64,000 nt of DNA from Sphingobacterium sp. UT-1RO-CII-1 (GTDB lineage Bacteria; Bacteroidota; Bacteroidia; Sphingobacteriales; Sphingobacteriaceae): the NCBI RefSeq assembly GCF_026711005.1, contig NZ_JAPPVJ010000003.1, positions 248,001 to 312,000 on the forward strand. Direction: 5' to 3'. The position numbers were made by a program, and so were the translations under genes. Position 1 is the first letter of the stretch; every line of letters starts with the position of its first letter. Below are positions 1-7,596 of this stretch, piece by piece. The notes under the pieces are model-generated. The model was not told the origin of the DNA. It ran no database searches and saw only the letters and a program-made list of their open reading frames with translations.

Positions 1-51
1 TTATCAAATACAGGATTATTACCTTACAAAAAAAACTTTCTATTTGAAATA

Positions 52-92
52 GAAACAAAAAAGGGGCATTGCAAAAGCCCCTTTTTTGTTTC
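52..92. terminator. Bidirectional rho-independent terminator
   Basis: A perfect 16-bp inverted repeat (52-67 with 77-92) with a 9-nt loop has a GGGGC/GCCCC core flanked by A6 and T6 runs, so it can stop transcription in both directions. It lies just past the stop codon of the leftward lipoprotein gene at 107. Confidence 0.9.
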
Positions 93-106
93 TGATACCC
101 TAACTA

Positions 107-751
107 TTATTTACCAGTGAATGACGAAATCAATGCTGGATAAAAGCTAGCATCTTTTGCTCGCAACTCAAACCTTCTATTATAAAGATCAAGTGTAACA
201 AAAGCTTCCGCTTCATCAGCCACCTTATTTTCTAAAAAAACTTTAAACGTATAGGTTTCATTACTACTTAAATCAACATTTTTTTTATTCGATGAGAACA
301 CCAAAGGAAGTAAAATTTCTGTGGTCATTGGCTCCTGTGTCGGCATATCATACAACTTACCTAAAGCCTTTACATAATTATCAGACAGTACTCCTAAAGA
401 ACTTATTTTAATAGCTCCCTTCACAAAGCCTTTATCCTCATTTATTGTCCCATCCTCATAAATCCCTGCCGAAATACCGTCAATCACCTCAATTTTTAAG
501 CCTATCGTATCCTGCTCATCCATAGCTTTAGTTATAAAAACAGCGGACGAGTCTGTAATTTGTTTGTCCACAAGTCTAAGATATACAGATGGATTTTCAA
601 TATTCGTAGTTGCTCTGTAAGAAAGTAAATTTTTCTCCATTGCAGAAACCTCCTGCCCTTCTTCCTTAGTTTTCTGATTCGTGCCTGTACAATTTACAAA
701 CAGAGAAACAGTCAATAAAACCACGGCAAATTTGCTAATCAATTTGTTCAT
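107..751 (-). CDS. Hypothetical lipoprotein
   Basis: This 214-residue protein starts with a type II signal peptide: a basic N-terminus, a hydrophobic stretch at about 7-19, and Cys21 after LFVN. It should therefore be a lipoprotein, probably anchored to the outer or inner membrane. Asn just before the lipidated Cys is unusual by the classical lipobox rule. The mature part is soluble and predicted beta-rich, with charged linkers near the N-terminus; I recognise no family. The ATG start at 751 is the only one that keeps the signal peptide. The gene is followed by the terminator at 52-92 and preceded by a 72-bp gap to the leftward dehydrogenase gene, so the two could be cotranscribed. Function unknown. 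Confidence 0.8.
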   Translation of the reverse strand: MNKLISKFAVVLLTVSLFVNCTGTNQKTKEEGQEVSAMEKNLLSYRATTNIENPSVYLRLVDKQITDSSAVFITKAMDEQDTIGLKIEVIDGISAGIYEDGTINEDKGFVKGAIKISSLGVLSDNYVKALGKLYDMPTQEPMTTEILLPLVFSSNKKNVDLSSNETYTFKVFLENKVADEAEAFVTLDLYNRRFELRAKDASFYPALISSFTGK

Positions 752-823
752 ATTTAAACCTTTTTAATTATCTATACAATTTACAACTTTTTCCATTTAT
801 TACAAAACAAAATCACCAGTACA

Positions 824-3748
824 CTATTTCACAAGCAACGCATCATAAAGTATCTCAACGGGATGATAGGACTTTCTTTGCGCACCGTCTTTAATTTGAT
901 GCCTACATGAGGTTCCTGCAGCCGCAATCAAGACCTCTTCTTCACTCCTACGTACTTCTGGCAGCAGCACTAATTCGCCTACCCGCATAGAAACTTCATA
1001 GTGTTCTCTTTCATAACCAAAAGAACCGGCCATACCGCAACACCCTGAAGGGATAGTCTCTACCACAAAATTTTCAGGCATACGTAATATTTCCTCCGTA
1101 TACCCAACCAAATGAAAAGCTTTTTGATAACAATGTCCATGTAGTTTAATCTTTCTTTCTTCAGTAGTAAATTGCGATGATGTAATATTCCCATTTCTCA
1201 ATTCACGCACCAGAAACTCATCAATCATCAATGCATTTCGCCCTAATTCTTTTGCTTCTTTTTTCAAGCTTTCATCAACAAGATCTATATACTCATCGCG
1301 GAACGTAATAATCGCTGAAGGCTCTATCCCAAGCAATGGTGAGTCTTCCGATATCACTTCTTTTAACAAATTGATATTTTGCACCGCAATTTTTTTCGCC
1401 TCTTTCACAAAACCTTTCGAGAGATAAGTTCTTCCACTCTCGAGGTGTTCAGGAATTATTACTTCGTAGCCGAGGGCATTAAGTAGTTTATAAGTTGTGA
1501 TACCAATGTCGGTATCATTATAATTCGTAAACTCGTCACTAAACAAGTAAACTCGTCGTCTGTGTTTTATTTGTTTTTGCTTTTTCGCCCAAGAGTTTAG
1601 AGTAACAAAGCTTACCGTAGGCAAGGAACGCTTCTTCGCAAAACCAATTATATATTTTACAATTGTAGCTAGAAATGGTGTTTTCACAACCAGGTTATAT
1701 ATAGGAGCAACATAAGATGCTAACTTTTGGCTAAAAGTAAATTTAGCAATAATTTTAGACCGGAAACTAGTTCCATTTTCATCATAATAATGCTGCAAAA
1801 ATTCAGCTTTCATTTTTGCGACATCTACACTTGAAGGACATTCGTTTTTACAAGCTTTACAGCTTAAACATAAATCCATTACCTCTTTTATCTCTTCATG
1901 ATCAAAACGATTTTTTTTAACAGAGTTAGTCAAAAATTGACGTAACATATTTGCCCTAGCCCGCGTAGTGTCTTTTTCATTACGTGTAGCCATAAACGAC
2001 GGACACATGGTACCTCCTGACAGCTCGGTCTTACGACAATCTCCAGACCCTGAACACTTTTCTGCCAAACGCAAAATACTTTCATCTTTCGTAAAGTCAA
2101 AATAGGTATTTATTTGAGTACCGTCGACAACTTTGTCATAACGCAAAGCGCTATCCATTGGAGGAGTATTTACAATTTTATTAGCGTTAAACACACCTAA
2201 GGGGTCAAATATATGCTTAGTTTCTTTTAAAAGATCATAAACCCGATCACCTAATACTTTACTAATAAATTCACCACGCAACCGCCCATCGCCATGTTCA
2301 CCACTTAATGAACCCTTATACTTAAGCACCAAATCTGCTGTTCGTTCAAGTACACGACGGAACTGCGCTCTACCTTCCACTGTCTTTAAATTAATAAACG
2401 GTTCAATATGCAATTCTCCAGCTCCTGCATGTGCATAATATGATGCATGAATATTCTCTTCCTGCAATAAATCCTGAACATCCTGAACATAAGCAGGTAA
2501 ATCTTCAGGAGATACGGCACAATCTTCGATCAGATTAACAGGCTGTTGGTCACCCGGCAAGTTACGGATTAAACCCAACCCTGCTTTTCTCACATCCCAC
2601 ACTAAATTCGTTTTGTCCAAGCCAGTAATTAAGGGATACGCATACCCCAACTCTTTAGCAATCAACTCTTGTCTTAAGACTTCAGCTTTATGCTTTATTG
2701 TTTCTAAATCATTTGCCCGAAATTCTATTATTAACAGCGCTTGCGGATCGCCTTCAATAAAGAAACGATTATACTGATACGTGGGATGCCCGACTGTAAA
2801 ATCTAAGATATATTTATCTACAAGTTCAGAAGCTTCCGGTTTATGCTTAAGAGCCACAATGTTTCCCTGCATGCACGACAACATATCTGTAAAATGAACA
2901 CACAAAAGTCCAATCTCCTTTGGGGGCAAGGGCATCAATTTTAATTTTGCTTCTGTGATAAGCGCTAAGGTTCCCTCAGATCCTGCTAACAACTGACAAA
3001 AATTAAAATTTTCACTTGTATCAATTAATAAGTCTAAGGCATAACCAGTATTACGCCTACTAATATCGCTTTTTGGGAAGCCAGATACAATAGCATCAAT
3101 ATTCTCTTTGCTTGTAAGTAGTGAATTCATCTGCCTATATAACTCTCCTTCTCTACTTGAGGCAGTTAATTTTTCAAAAAAAACTCTCTCGTCCAGTGCT
3201 TTAAATGTCACTTCACTTCCGTCATCTAATATAACAGCTGCTTCTAATAGGTTTGCGCGCGTATCTCCCCAAACAATAGAATGTAACCCAGAGGAGTTAT
3301 TACCAATCATACCACCTATCATGGCTCGACTTGCGGTTGATGTTTCTGGACCAAACATCAGTCCATGAGATTTTAATGCCTGATTTAAATCGTCTCTAAT
3401 AACCCCAGGCTCTACTCTAACCCACTGCTCTTTTACATTAATCTCTAGAATTCTATTAAAAAAACGAGAAACATCAACAACAATTCCGCTGCCTACAACT
3501 TGTCCGGCTAAAGAGGTGCCTGCTGTACGAGGAATTAATGTCTGACCATTGCCTTGGGCAAAGGCAATTAAACTTTTTAGATCTTCTTTATCTTTAGGAA
3601 TCGCAACAGCCAAAGGTGTCTCCTGATAAACCGAAGCATCAGTAGCATAGGCCAAAAGCATTGTCTGATGTTTAGGATTTTGATTATCATAAAACAAATC
3701 TCCCTTAAATTTAGAAGAAAATTGGGTTAATTTATCAAATAGTTGCAC
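824..3748 (-). CDS. FAD-linked oxidase with Fe-S clusters, YdiJ/D-2-hydroxyacid dehydrogenase type
   Basis: This large fused flavo-iron-sulfur dehydrogenase resembles E. coli YdiJ (about 1000 residues). Counting from the TTG at 3772, an FAD-binding PCMH domain spans about 50-285, and the FAD-oxidase C-terminal domain carries GEHGDG at 491-496. Fe-S cysteines are C573, C579 and C590, then a CxxCxxCxxxCP ferredoxin motif at 635-646. A CCG domain near the C-terminus contains GCCGMAGSFG at about 910. Family members oxidise D-2-hydroxyacids such as D-lactate or D-2-hydroxyglutarate and pass electrons to the respiratory chain; the exact substrate is not readable here. No ATG lies near the N-terminus. 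A TTG at 3772 overlaps a TAAATTTG promoter-like element on the minus strand (3777-3770), so I favour the GTG at 3748 (974 residues). Confidence 0.9.
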   Translation of the reverse strand: MQLFDKLTQFSSKFKGDLFYDNQNPKHQTMLLAYATDASVYQETPLAVAIPKDKEDLKSLIAFAQGNGQTLIPRTAGTSLAGQVVGSGIVVDVSRFFNRILEINVKEQWVRVEPGVIRDDLNQALKSHGLMFGPETSTASRAMIGGMIGNNSSGLHSIVWGDTRANLLEAAVILDDGSEVTFKALDERVFFEKLTASSREGELYRQMNSLLTSKENIDAIVSGFPKSDISRRNTGYALDLLIDTSENFNFCQLLAGSEGTLALITEAKLKLMPLPPKEIGLLCVHFTDMLSCMQGNIVALKHKPEASELVDKYILDFTVGHPTYQYNRFFIEGDPQALLIIEFRANDLETIKHKAEVLRQELIAKELGYAYPLITGLDKTNLVWDVRKAGLGLIRNLPGDQQPVNLIEDCAVSPEDLPAYVQDVQDLLQEENIHASYYAHAGAGELHIEPFINLKTVEGRAQFRRVLERTADLVLKYKGSLSGEHGDGRLRGEFISKVLGDRVYDLLKETKHIFDPLGVFNANKIVNTPPMDSALRYDKVVDGTQINTYFDFTKDESILRLAEKCSGSGDCRKTELSGGTMCPSFMATRNEKDTTRARANMLRQFLTNSVKKNRFDHEEIKEVMDLCLSCKACKNECPSSVDVAKMKAEFLQHYYDENGTSFRSKIIAKFTFSQKLASYVAPIYNLVVKTPFLATIVKYIIGFAKKRSLPTVSFVTLNSWAKKQKQIKHRRRVYLFSDEFTNYNDTDIGITTYKLLNALGYEVIIPEHLESGRTYLSKGFVKEAKKIAVQNINLLKEVISEDSPLLGIEPSAIITFRDEYIDLVDESLKKEAKELGRNALMIDEFLVRELRNGNITSSQFTTEERKIKLHGHCYQKAFHLVGYTEEILRMPENFVVETIPSGCCGMAGSFGYEREHYEVSMRVGELVLLPEVRRSEEEVLIAAAGTSCRHQIKDGAQRKSYHPVEILYDALLVK

Positions 3749-3919
3749 GTTTTTACTACTTTTATTAAACAAATTTAACTATTTTTAGCATTAATCAACC
3801 AAAAACGCAAGCATTAAATATTAAAAAAACAAATAATTCTGCACTCATGTTCTAAAAGACATAGGAGCGAAAGTCGGAAATAACGACTAACTATCAAATT
3901 AAAAATCAACGTAAACAAA

Positions 3920-3961
3920 GAATATAATTCGAAAAAAAATCAATTTCTTTGAATTATATTC
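3920..3961. promoter_or_regulatory. Inverted-repeat operator candidate upstream of the Lrp gene
   Basis: An 11-bp perfect inverted repeat (GAATATAATTC at 3920-3930, GAATTATATTC at 3951-3961) has half-site centres about three helical turns apart. The right arm fills the region between the -33 and -7 elements of the lrp promoter. Lrp/AsnC proteins commonly bind AT-rich dyads and regulate their own genes, so autoregulation is the simplest reading. This is inference. Confidence 0.55.
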
Positions 3962-3978
3962 GACTTAAACTATATTTG
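3948..3978 (+). promoter_or_regulatory. Bacteroidota-type promoter of the lrp-eamA operon
   Basis: TTTG at 3948-3951 and TATATTTG at 3971-3978 match the Bacteroidota -33 (TTTG) and -7 (TAnnTTTG) elements with the expected 19-bp spacer. Transcription would start about 5-8 nt after the -7 element, at or within a few bases of the ATG at 3986, which implies a leaderless or near-leaderless mRNA. Confidence 0.7.
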
Positions 3979-3985
3979 CACCAAA

Positions 3986-4462
3986 ATGGGAAAACTGGAA
4001 TACAACTTAGACAAAGTAGATTATCAAATTCTTCGTATTATGCAAGATAATGCGCGGACCAACAATGCCGATATTGCACGAGAACTGGGCATGGCTCCAT
4101 CTGCGATTTTAGAGCGTGTAAAGAAGCTCGAACAAAAGGAGATTATCTTGCAATACAATGCCAAAATAAATCCGAAAGCACTTGATCAAAACTTGTTGTC
4201 ATTTATTTTCATCAAAACCCAAGATATCATAGGCGAACAAAAAGTTGGTATTTTACTTGCCAAGATACCTGAAGTACAAGAAGTACATGACATAGCCGGC
4301 GATGATGGTTATCTTATCAAAGTTCGGACAAAAGATGCAACAGGTTTGGTAGACCTCATGCGAAATTCATTGGGGAAAATCGAAGGCATTATTTCTACAC
4401 GTACTACAATAGTATTAGAGACAGTTAAAGAAGAACAAAAGCTAGTTATTTCATCAAAATAA
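3986..4462 (+). CDS. Lrp/AsnC family transcriptional regulator
   Basis: The protein has 158 residues, the usual Lrp/AsnC length. It carries an N-terminal winged helix-turn-helix (about 10-55, recognition region GMAPSAILERVKKL) followed by the RAM ligand-binding/oligomerisation domain (about 65-150). Lrp-type regulators sense amino acids or related small molecules and bind DNA as dimers or octamers. The gene is 5 bp upstream of an EamA exporter gene and surely shares its transcript, which suggests a ligand-responsive efflux pair similar in logic to other Lrp-plus-exporter modules. An inverted repeat within the promoter points to autoregulation. The effector is unknown. Confidence 0.93.
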   Translation: MGKLEYNLDKVDYQILRIMQDNARTNNADIARELGMAPSAILERVKKLEQKEIILQYNAKINPKALDQNLLSFIFIKTQDIIGEQKVGILLAKIPEVQEVHDIAGDDGYLIKVRTKDATGLVDLMRNSLGKIEGIISTRTTIVLETVKEEQKLVISSK

Positions 4463-4467
4463 TAACA

Positions 4468-5589
4468 ATGATAAAAGAGAGCACAAACAAACCTGCAGTA
4501 GCAAGCATCGTATTTGCTTACCTTGTGGTATACATTGTTTGGGGCTCTACCTTTTTCTTTATAGAAAAAGCCTTACGAAGCTTTAGCCCTTTTGTATTAG
4601 GTTCTGTCCGCTTTATAATTGCTGGAACATTGTTGATGAGTTTTTGTTGGCTAAAAGGTTATAAACTCTATATAAAATCTGTTGTTAAAGAGGCACTTTT
4701 CATTGGATTCCTATTACTTTTTATAGATATGGCGGCCATTATATGGTCGGAGCAGTACATATCCAGTGCTATCGTAACAATTTTATCATCTGCAACCGCT
4801 ATTTGGTTTATTGTCTTTGACAAACCTAAGTGGAAACAAAATTTCTCAAGCCCTCCTATAATCTTAGGGTTACTATTTGGCTTTATCGGTGTATTCATGT
4901 TATTTGCAGAGCAAATTTTCAGCAGTAACGACACCGATCAAACCGATAATAAGATGAAAATCACAGCCATGATCGTACTTATTATAGGTACCATCGGTTG
5001 GACAGTGGGCTCATTAATCTCGAAATACAATAAGGAGCGGAAGGACAAACTAAACGGGGACCAGCCCAGTGAAGACCTACATGTAATGGTAAAAACTGCA
5101 TGGCAGATGGTGTCAGCAGGAACAGCTTTTACAATCGTTGCTTTTGTGAATGGTGAATATGCAAATTTTAAAATTTCTAACGTATTACCGAACGACTGGT
5201 TTGCTATGGCTTACTTGGCAACTATGGGCTCTATTTTAGCTTTTGGAAGCTACATATGGCTTCTTCAACATCGCCCTGCAACGGAGGTAAGCACATATGC
5301 GTATGTCAACCCTATTGTAGCTTTAGTATTAGCACATTATTTCACAGATCATATAGTTACAAAGCTTCAAATTTTCGGACTAATTGTTGTTTTAAGCAGT
5401 GTTGTATTAATGAACTGGAACCTCTACAACGATAACAGGAAATTTAAAGCTTATAAAAGAGCTAAAAGAATTAAAAAATTAAGAGAAATGGCTCCAAAAA
5501 GTAGTATTCCCCGAATTATAGAAATAACCAATTTTAACAGTAAACACGAAAAGAGAAAAACAAAATCCAAACAAAAGCAAGAATTATGA
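4468..5589 (+). CDS. EamA/DMT-superfamily exporter
   Basis: This 373-residue integral membrane protein has about ten hydrophobic segments in two EamA repeats. The first repeat begins with the typical VYIVWGSTFFFIEKALR motif. Drug/metabolite transporters of this group export amino acids and related metabolites. The two halves are separated by a charged cytoplasmic loop (about 153-205). After the last segment (about residue 315) comes a strongly basic hydrophilic tail of some 55 residues, rich in Lys and Arg, which is unusual for the family. The start lies 5 bp after the lrp stop. The substrate is probably whatever the upstream Lrp regulator senses (inference). Confidence 0.9.
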   Translation: MIKESTNKPAVASIVFAYLVVYIVWGSTFFFIEKALRSFSPFVLGSVRFIIAGTLLMSFCWLKGYKLYIKSVVKEALFIGFLLLFIDMAAIIWSEQYISSAIVTILSSATAIWFIVFDKPKWKQNFSSPPIILGLLFGFIGVFMLFAEQIFSSNDTDQTDNKMKITAMIVLIIGTIGWTVGSLISKYNKERKDKLNGDQPSEDLHVMVKTAWQMVSAGTAFTIVAFVNGEYANFKISNVLPNDWFAMAYLATMGSILAFGSYIWLLQHRPATEVSTYAYVNPIVALVLAHYFTDHIVTKLQIFGLIVVLSSVVLMNWNLYNDNRKFKAYKRAKRIKKLREMAPKSSIPRIIEITNFNSKHEKRKTKSKQKQEL

Positions 5590-5822
5590 ATAACCATTGC
5601 GCTTTTCTCTAGGTAGACGCCCCAGCAAATAGCTCATCTATCACTTTCGAAAAGAGTCGGATAGACATCTGAGGATCTCGAATACATCATTTAATAGACA
5701 AATAATTATTCTGCATTTTATTATTGTGAACTAATTTTATACGCCAGTACATTTTTTTTCAAAAGGCTGTAGCATTTTTTATGAGATAAACGTCTTACTT
5801 GTAAAATACAAATATGATCGCT

Positions 5823-6524
5823 ATGAAAAAACATCTAAAATTAATCGGCAGCTTTTTAGCCATTGCCATTTTATTCACTAGCTGTCTAAAAGACAATGAT
5901 TATCAACCACTTCCTAACGGTTTTATCACTTTTATAAATGCGTACCCTGATGCCCATGCTATCACATACACCCTAAGTGGAAATAGGGTTACAACACAAG
6001 AGTATAAATCTTACAACTTACCTATTAGAGCTTTTCCTGGTAATAGAGATTTAAGAGTCTATAGCCATAACAACAACAGTGGAGAGTATGAGAAAAAGAT
6101 TATAGACACTACTATAACAGTAAAAGATAGTACAGGATATTCTGCTTTCACCTATGGTAGCAAAGAAGCACCAGTTTTTGCCATGGTAAAAGATCAAAGT
6201 ATAAAGGATTTAAATCAAAAATCAGCTACAAGATTTTTTAATTTAGCTAACAACGTCACCAAAGTTAACCTATTTTTCGGTGACGACACAGAGGCTACTT
6301 ATTCGGCACGACCGATAGAAACCCCTGCATCTGCTAGTGCTAATGAAACCTTTAAAGCAACTAAATCGGGAAAACTTAAACTGCAAGTTACCGATGAAGC
6401 AGGGAAAACGATAGCAACACGCGAAAATTATAGTTTTAAAGAAGGCTTATATTATACCGTTTTCCTTAGCGGAACAAAAGACGCTGATAAAAACAGTCTG
6501 TACATAGGGGTATTGCCACACTAA
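5823..6524 (+). CDS. DUF4397 domain lipoprotein
   Basis: This exported lipoprotein has 233 residues from this start. Its signal peptide ends in LFTSC, and a DUF4397-type beta-sandwich begins around GFITFINAYPDA. An ATG three codons upstream at 5814 is also possible; I prefer 5823 because the sequence then begins MKKHLK, a normal lipoprotein n-region. DUF4397 proteins are surface or periplasmic lipoproteins of unknown function, common in Bacteroidota. The 233-bp gap after eamA carries no visible terminator, and the gene ends before the bidirectional hairpin at 6546-6588. Confidence 0.85.
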   Translation: MKKHLKLIGSFLAIAILFTSCLKDNDYQPLPNGFITFINAYPDAHAITYTLSGNRVTTQEYKSYNLPIRAFPGNRDLRVYSHNNNSGEYEKKIIDTTITVKDSTGYSAFTYGSKEAPVFAMVKDQSIKDLNQKSATRFFNLANNVTKVNLFFGDDTEATYSARPIETPASASANETFKATKSGKLKLQVTDEAGKTIATRENYSFKEGLYYTVFLSGTKDADKNSLYIGVLPH

Positions 6525-6545
6525 TAATTTCACCTAAAACCAACT

Positions 6546-6588
6546 AAAAAAAGCTTCCTCTCTTTTAACTAGAGACGTAGCTTTTTTT
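6546..6588. terminator. Bidirectional terminator between convergent genes
   Basis: Seven A plus GCT (6546-6555) pairs with AGC plus seven T (6579-6588), and a CTCT/AGAG inner stem adds an imperfect extension. It sits between the rightward DUF4397 gene and the leftward aminotransferase gene and has a U-tract in both orientations. Confidence 0.75.
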
Positions 6589-6606
6589 ACACTCTGTGTT
6601 TTAGCT

Positions 6607-7431
6607 TTACTTTTCATAAATTAATTCTTGCCAAAGATCTTGTAAACGCTTAGTTATTTGGCCTGCACCATCTCCAAAGTTTTTAAACCCCAATATATTG
6701 GTTATAGGCGTAATATTTTTCGTCGTAGATGTTATAAAAGCTTCTGATGCATATTTTAAATCTTTTAGTCCAACAGCTCTTTGCTCGACTTTAAGATCAT
6801 TTTCTTTTGCGACCTCCAAAATTTTTTTACGCGTCACACCTTCTAAAACTCCTTCTTCAGCAGTAATCAACACACCTTCCGAATTTACTAAAAAAAAGTT
6901 GGCACGCGGACATTCTGAGATTCTACCGTCTTTACTAAATAGCACATCATCGGCCCCTTTACTCCTTGCTAATTTCATAGCCTGAATACCCATTACATAA
7001 TCAATAGTTTTCACCCTACTGAAAGGACGCTGATAATCGTACATCATTAATTTCAGTCCCTGCTGCTCTTCTATCATGTTACGCTTAATCGACTGCTGGC
7101 TGATTATAAAATTGGGCTCGGCAATACTATACCCATCCGCACTATAACCTCCCGTAAGTAGCATTTTAATACCCGATTCAGGCATATTATTTACTACCAT
7201 CAATTGAGATATTAATTGTTTCACTTCCTCCCGGGAGTAAACCACGGGAAGGTTCATAAAACTAGCTGATTGATAAAATCTATCTAAATTATCTTCAATA
7301 AACAAGGCCTTTCCATTAACCGTCTTAAAAAAATCAAAAACTCCATAACCACGCACAATAGCTAGGTCATTAATAAACAGCTGAGCTTGATTTTCTGCTA
7401 TGAGCCTACCATTAAAAATCACATAACCCAT
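6607..7431 (-). CDS. Class IV PLP-dependent aminotransferase
   Basis: This 274-residue protein has the fold-type IV layout. The N-terminal segment NDLAIVRGYGVFDFF at about 21-35 is typical of the class, the PLP-binding lysine is predicted at K141 (VKTIDY), and the cofactor-binding ISECPRANFF motif is at 171-180. The family includes branched-chain aminotransferase, D-amino-acid aminotransferase and 4-amino-4-deoxychorismate lyase. The length and sequence fit the short ADC lyase/D-amino-acid group better than classical IlvE, but the exact reaction cannot be decided from sequence. The gene is monocistronic and divergent from smc. Confidence 0.88.
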   Translation of the reverse strand: MGYVIFNGRLIAENQAQLFINDLAIVRGYGVFDFFKTVNGKALFIEDNLDRFYQSASFMNLPVVYSREEVKQLISQLMVVNNMPESGIKMLLTGGYSADGYSIAEPNFIISQQSIKRNMIEEQQGLKLMMYDYQRPFSRVKTIDYVMGIQAMKLARSKGADDVLFSKDGRISECPRANFFLVNSEGVLITAEEGVLEGVTRKKILEVAKENDLKVEQRAVGLKDLKYASEAFITSTTKNITPITNILGFKNFGDGAGQITKRLQDLWQELIYEK

Positions 7432-7527
7432 TTTTATCCTTTCTTTATTATAATTAAAACTAAAATTTTAGTTTTTACTACCATTTGGCAAGATCATTAT
7501 TATTTTTTAAAAGCTAAAGCTCTGCAT

Positions 7528-7561
7528 AAAATAAGCTTTTTTAGATAAAAAAGCTTATTTT
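7528..7561. repeat. Perfect 15-bp hairpin just upstream of smc
   Basis: Arms 7528-7542 and 7547-7561 are perfect inverted repeats (AAAATAAGCTTTTTT and its complement) around a 4-nt loop (AGAT). It lies 35 bp before the smc ATG. The upstream aminotransferase gene points away, so this is not the terminator of a neighbouring rightward gene. It is either part of the smc 5' leader or a protein-binding dyad. Confidence 0.6.
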
Positions 7562-7596
7562 CGTACTTCATTTTTTGAAGGTAGACATCGTGCAAT

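Noticed and set aside
3830..5715. Similar AT-rich words CAAATAATTCTGCA (3830) and CAAATAATTATTCTGCA (5699), and a related one at 24056
   Set aside because: Short, AT-rich and imperfect; chance recurrence is likely in such low-GC intergenic DNA and no common function is evident.
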